This document shows positions 60,804 to 64,000 of a DNA stretch of 64,000 nucleotides, in pieces. This stretch comes from JANRIC01 sp033765345 (GTDB taxonomy: Bacteria; Bacteroidota; Bacteroidia; Cytophagales; Microscillaceae): NCBI GenBank assembly GCA_033765345.1, contig JANRIC010000004.1, forward strand, positions 19,584 through 83,583, given 5' to 3'. A program made the position numbers and the translations under genes. The notes under the pieces were generated by a model. That model was not told the DNA's origin, searched no databases, and saw only the letters and a program-made list of their open reading frames with translations. How positions within the stretch are numbered: position 1 is the first letter of the stretch; every line of letters starts with the position of its first letter.

Positions 60804-60945
60804 GATTGTATATACTTAAATTTATGGATTTTACGTATTTTGATGCATTCTGCTGTAATCTTTCTACCCTATCCATCTCCTCAAAATAGCCTGAGATGTT
60901 GGCATTTTCTAAATCTACCAAAGCCTTTCGGATAGTTTCGTTCAT
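60772..60945 (-). pseudogene. Displaced N-terminal fragment of the adaptor gene
   Basis: A 57-codon frame starting at ATG 60945 encodes MNETIRKALVDL, then the same ENANISGYFEEMD segment as the adaptor, and then unrelated residues before stopping inside the MNT gene. The shared part lies in a 51-bp repeat (60861-60911). It looks like the original start of the adaptor gene, cut off by insertion or by partial duplication and deletion. It may still be translated as a leader peptide for the operon. Confidence 0.65.
60861..60911 (-). repeat. 51-bp direct repeat, copy 2 (upstream of MNT)
   Basis: Partner of 60011-60061; the single difference is the T/C at the ninth base. The repeats are 850 bp apart and frame exactly the HEPN-MNT coding pair. 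Confidence 0.95.
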
Positions 60946-61082
60946 ATCTTCTGTATTTTAGGGTTCAAAAGGCAAAGGTAAAAGTGATATTTCGTATGTT
61001 TTCATCTTGTTTTAGTGAACGATTCATGCTGTCTTGTGCGTCTGTGTGATGACAGTTTGTTATGCACGATGGGCTTAAATAT

Positions 61083-61337
61083 TTAAATATCACCCTTGTA
61101 AGTATTTGACCAACCCAAAATTGCTTTAAACTTTTGGGCGGGTGTAAACTTAAAAACAGTTGAGTCGCGACTGTCTTGGATGTAAAACCTGCCAAAATGT
61201 TCAATAGTCAGCGAATCTCTCTTTTTCATCGCATCAAAAACAACCTCTATGAAGCCTTCTATGTGTTGTGTTGCGGTTTTTTCATCGCAGCCCATCTTTT
61301 GGGCGTATTGTTTGACAAATTCTTTGTGATTTGGCAT
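61083..61337 (-). CDS. HU/IHF-like DNA-binding protein
   Basis: 84 aa. HU fold pattern: VKQYAQKMGCDEKTATQHIEGFIEVVFDAMKKRDSLTIEHFGRFYIQDS and a C-terminal PAQKFKAILG. The DNA-binding arm is shorter than in classical HU. HU-like genes often accompany mobile or defence islands in Bacteroidota. It stands between the conflict operon and the broken nuclease gene. Confidence 0.75.
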   Translation of the reverse strand: MPNHKEFVKQYAQKMGCDEKTATQHIEGFIEVVFDAMKKRDSLTIEHFGRFYIQDSRDSTVFKFTPAQKFKAILGWSNTYKGDI

Positions 61338-61349
61338 TGTGATAATTAT

Positions 61350-61696
61350 TTAAAGGTGATTAATTTTTTCCAAATAACGCAAATACAACTCCATTTGTCC
61401 TTTGTAGCCTGCCTCAAAATCACCTAATTTTCACCTAATTTCAAATCCAGAGCTACCAAACATTTGAGCCTACGGTGATAAAAAAGCAGGTCTATGTAAT
61501 AGTCCGTATAGTCAATTGTGATGCGTTTTTGGCGCGCTAAAAAAGCAAAATCATTGCTTAACTCTATCAAAAAACTTTGTAATTCGGCAAGAATGGCATT
61601 TTCTAAGTCTTTTTCAGAAACTAAAGCTACTGTTTTTTGGCTTTCCTCGATGATTAGGCTAATGTCCCGAAAAAGTTCTTGCTCTATTTTATCCAT
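61350..61696 (-). pseudogene. DUF1016 (YhcG-like) PD-(D/E)XK nuclease, deleted and frameshifted
   Basis: The 90-codon frame joins a DUF1016 N-terminal piece (ELFRDISLIIEESQKTVAL) to the nuclease part (EKDLENAILAELQSFLIELSNDFAFLARQ, YYIDLLFYHRRLKCLVALDLK), so the middle of the normal gene of about 340 codons is missing. An 11-bp tandem duplication (AAATTAGGTGA twice) then shifts the frame into a stop. With one copy removed the protein continues GDFEAGYKGQMELYLRYLEK to 61350. The gap 61697-61969 shows no gene. Confidence 0.8.
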
Positions 61697-61969
61697 TTTA
61701 TTTTACTTGTTTTGAGTGATACATTTATTCTGCCTTGAGCATCTCTGTGGATGATTTTGGTAGTAGGTTTTTATTAAACCCCTTTCCTCGGTTTGTGACT
61801 CAGAAACCAGAATTTTACTGTTTTGTGTGCCACAGACTAGGGTTTTAGAATCACCGTCCAAGCAAAGATACAGATGCTACGTGCTGACTTTACGCTAAAA
61901 TATCATAAGCACCTAATTTTTTTTTAATTTCCTGATTTTCCTATTATCTTGACCGAAATTCAGGAAAGT

Positions 61970-63655
61970 ATGAAAAAATATATCTGTTTAGTTATCTTCT
62001 GCTGTATTTCTCCACGGTATGTATCGGCTCAAAATCTGGGGGTCATTGGCGAGCGTGCGATGGTCGTATCCGCCCACCCAGAAGCCACTAAAATTGGTCT
62101 TGAAATTCTCCGTAAGGGAGGCAATGCCTTTGATGCAGCCATTGCTGTACAGTTTGCGCTGGCGGTATCTTTTCCTGCGGCTGGCAATATCGGCGGTGGC
62201 GGATTTATGGTCTATCGCAAAGCAAGCGGCGAAGTCGGCTCTCTGGATTTTAGGGAAAAAGCCCCTGCCCTAGCCCACCGGGATATGTACCTGGATGCTT
62301 CGGGAAAGGCAAACACAAGCCTCAGCCAAGATGGACACCTGGCCGCAGGCGTACCCGGTGTGGTAGATGCCATGATCAAAACCCACGAGCGTCTGGGAAG
62401 TCTGAGCTTCGCAACCTTAATCCAACCTGCTATTGATCTGGCTGCCAACGGACTTTTACTCACCGAAAAAGAAGCCAAAGGACTTAATGAAGAAAAAGAA
62501 TCTTTTTTGAAGCTGAATTTCTTCCGTCCACACCTGGTTAAAGCGGATGATCGCCCCTGGGCCAGCGGAGAAAAAATTATCCACCAAGATTTGGCCAAAA
62601 CCCTGGAACGTATCCGTGACTATGGCCGTGATGGCTTTTATGCCGGCCATACTGCCTATCTCATCGTCAAAGAAATGCAAAGAGGTGGGGGTTTGATCAC
62701 CCTGGAAGACCTCAAAAACTATCAGGCTGTATGGCGTAGACCGATCATCGGCCATTACAAAGGGCATAAGATCATCACGATGGGACCACCCTCCAGTGGC
62801 GGATTGGTACTTTTGCAAATCCTCAAAATGATTGAATCTTATGACCTCAAAAAATTAGGCTGGCATCAGCTTCCTTACCTGCAATTACTCACCGAAGCAG
62901 AACGCAGAGCATACTCCGACCGTGCCGAATATATGGGAGACAGTGATTTTTATCCCGTACCCGTAGACAATCTTTTAGAAGACAAATATCTGCAAAAAAG
63001 AATGCAGGACTTTTCTTTTAAAAAAGCCGGAAGCTCCGAAAACCTCAAAGCCGGGACTTTTGCCCTCGTGGAAAGTGAAGAAACTACCCACTTTTCTATC
63101 GTGGATTCTTTTGGCAATGCCGTAGCCATCACTACTACCCTGAATGGAGGTTATGGATCGCGGGTGCTGGTGGAAGGTGCTGGGTTCTTGCTCAATAATG
63201 AAATGGATGACTTCAGCACACAACCAGGTGTACCCAATATGTATGGGCTGGTAGGCGGTGAAGCCAACGCTGTCCAACCCCACAAAAGAATGTTGAGCTC
63301 TATGACTCCCACCATCCTTGAAAAAGACGGCAAACTGGTACTCGTAGTAGGTACTCCGGGAGGTTCTACGATCATTACTTCGGTTTTACAAAATATCTTG
63401 AATATAATCGAGTTCGGCAAAGGTGCTCAGGAATCCGTCAGTGCGCCGCGTTTCCACCACCAATGGCTACCGGATGTGATTTATCATGAAAAAGGGGCTA
63501 TCGAGCCGAAAATAGAAGAAAATCTCAAAAAACTGGGCTACACACTCAAATCCCGAGGAGCTATCGGCAGAGTAGATGCCATCAAGGTATTGCCGGACGG
63601 CAGGCTTGAAGGAGGTGCTGACCCACGTGGAGATGATACAGCGATGGGTTTCTAA
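61970..63655 (+). CDS. ggt: Gamma-glutamyltransferase / glutathione hydrolase
   Basis: 561 aa from the ATG at 61970 (signal peptide ending YVSAQ); a TTG lies seven codons upstream. Ntn-hydrolase of the GGT family: GGNAFDAAIAVQFAL, GNIGGGGFMVYR, LDFREKAP, and the autoprocessing site SEETTHFSIVD whose second Thr becomes the nucleophile, then LNNEMDDFS and MLSSMTPTIL. A periplasmic enzyme that cleaves glutathione and other gamma-glutamyl peptides. Probable core gene at the right border of the accessory block. Confidence 0.95.
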   Translation: MKKYICLVIFCCISPRYVSAQNLGVIGERAMVVSAHPEATKIGLEILRKGGNAFDAAIAVQFALAVSFPAAGNIGGGGFMVYRKASGEVGSLDFREKAPALAHRDMYLDASGKANTSLSQDGHLAAGVPGVVDAMIKTHERLGSLSFATLIQPAIDLAANGLLLTEKEAKGLNEEKESFLKLNFFRPHLVKADDRPWASGEKIIHQDLAKTLERIRDYGRDGFYAGHTAYLIVKEMQRGGGLITLEDLKNYQAVWRRPIIGHYKGHKIITMGPPSSGGLVLLQILKMIESYDLKKLGWHQLPYLQLLTEAERRAYSDRAEYMGDSDFYPVPVDNLLEDKYLQKRMQDFSFKKAGSSENLKAGTFALVESEETTHFSIVDSFGNAVAITTTLNGGYGSRVLVEGAGFLLNNEMDDFSTQPGVPNMYGLVGGEANAVQPHKRMLSSMTPTILEKDGKLVLVVGTPGGSTIITSVLQNILNIIEFGKGAQESVSAPRFHHQWLPDVIYHEKGAIEPKIEENLKKLGYTLKSRGAIGRVDAIKVLPDGRLEGGADPRGDDTAMGF

Positions 63656-63706
63656 TTCCCTGGTCTCTTAAACATACGGCTATGGCGTACCACAGACCAG
63701 GGGATT
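63654..63706. repeat. Short inverted-repeat element after ggt
   Basis: AATTCCCTGGTCT (63654-63666) and AGACCAGGGGATT (63694-63706) form a 13-bp inverted pair with one mismatch. The middle (ACGGCTATGGCGTACCAC) matches in inverted sense the ends of the 192-bp element at 52599-52790. It overlaps the ggt stop codon. Confidence 0.7.
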
Positions 63707-63742
63707 TGCTTCTTTATATAAGATATTAAAGGGTATATGGAC

Positions 63743-64000
63743 AATATCTAAGCCCATGCGGAGAATATCTAAGCCCATGCGGAGAATATCTAAGCCCATG
63801 TGGAGAATATCTAAGCCCATGTGGAGAATATCTAAGCCCATGTGGAGAATATCTAAGCCCATGTGGAGAATATCTAAGCCCATGCGGAGAATATCTAAGC
63901 CCATGCGGAGAATATCTAAGCCCATGCGGAGAATATCTAAGCCCATGCGGAGAATATCTAAGCCCATGCGGAGAATATCTAAGCCCATGCGGAGAATATC
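63743..64000. repeat. Minisatellite, 12 full units of 21 bp plus a partial, running off the window
   Basis: Units start AATATCTAAGCCCATG and differ at one base: units 1-2 have CGG, 3-6 TGG, 7-12 CGG. On the minus strand each unit reads as the heptapeptide MGLDILR or MGLDILH with no stops, so a frame of at least 102 codons is open, ending at 63680 just inside the ggt-side gap. This is probably a by-product of the 21-bp period, but translation is not excluded. Confidence 0.95.

Noticed and set aside
63743..64000. CRISPR array
   Set aside because: Head-to-tail 21-bp units with no spacers.

Overview
The window comes from a Bacteroidota chromosome, probably a Cytophagales-type gliding bacterium. 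The evidence is a type IX secretion sorting domain on the first protein, promoters of the TTTG-N19-TAnnTTTG type, the rpsU-xerC-hpf order, sigma/anti-sigma pairs, a TonB protein and formylglycine-generating-enzyme-like exported proteins. Moderate AT-rich DNA, short intergenic gaps and many small tandem arrays are typical of the group. No species name can be given from the sequence alone.

Layout. 1-8.1 kb is mostly housekeeping: the end of a large exported fibronectin-III protein, dgkA, rpsU-xerC-hpf, a Cys/Met-metabolism PLP enzyme, a short-chain dehydrogenase, a TPR/SH3-like membrane protein and tRNA-Lys(TTT). 8.1-14.5 kb, directly downstream of the tRNA, is an accessory block: a 15 x 21-bp minisatellite, a 1283-aa HATPase-DUF3883 protein bracketed by inverted integron-attC-like core sites, an Rpn-type PD-(D/E)XK nuclease bracketed by 59-bp direct repeats, and the remains of a phytanoyl-CoA dioxygenase-like gene. 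14.5-28.2 kb is mixed core: aminotransferase, spermidine synthase, a TPR histidine kinase, a sigma-like/membrane-WD40 pair, an FGE-like protein, a DnaJ-like protein and a ComM/YifB ATPase. 28.2-33.6 kb holds a second Rpn nuclease and a photolyase/flavin-reductase/Crp/YciI/DoxX cluster. 33.8-39 kb carries hen1, an ABC exporter and truA on the minus strand. 39-52.5 kb holds the pst phosphate-uptake operon, a frameshifted phosphatase remnant fused to a merR gene, tonB, the mpl-exonuclease-maf operon, a second sigma/anti-sigma pair and a lipoprotein.

The most interesting part is 52.6-61.7 kb. It starts with a diversity-generating retroelement (DGR): an exported TPR/FGE (C-type-lectin fold) target with a variable repeat (54117-54234), a reverse transcriptase of the DGR class (54527-55549) and a template repeat (55696-55807). 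In the ungapped part of the alignment 14 of 20 template adenines are changed but only 1 of 53 other bases; that single C-to-G change creates a stop codon inside the variable repeat. The DGR is interleaved with eight copies of a GC-rich palindrome, and the neighbouring gene is a REP-associated tyrosine transposase (RAYT) that probably mobilises them. One copy encodes the C-terminus of the reverse transcriptase and two sit in a tandem duplication of its 5' end.

Next comes a compact minus-strand operon (60803 to 56797) that looks like a composite conflict/defence system: minimal nucleotidyltransferase, HEPN protein, alpha-helical adaptor, SIR2-like protein and nSTAND ATPase. The adaptor and the SIR2-like protein share a C-terminal helical domain, and a 51-bp direct repeat brackets the HEPN-MNT pair, suggesting that this pair was inserted into the adaptor gene. 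An HU-like gene and a broken DUF1016 nuclease gene follow. The window ends with gamma-glutamyltransferase and a 21-bp tandem array that runs off the edge.
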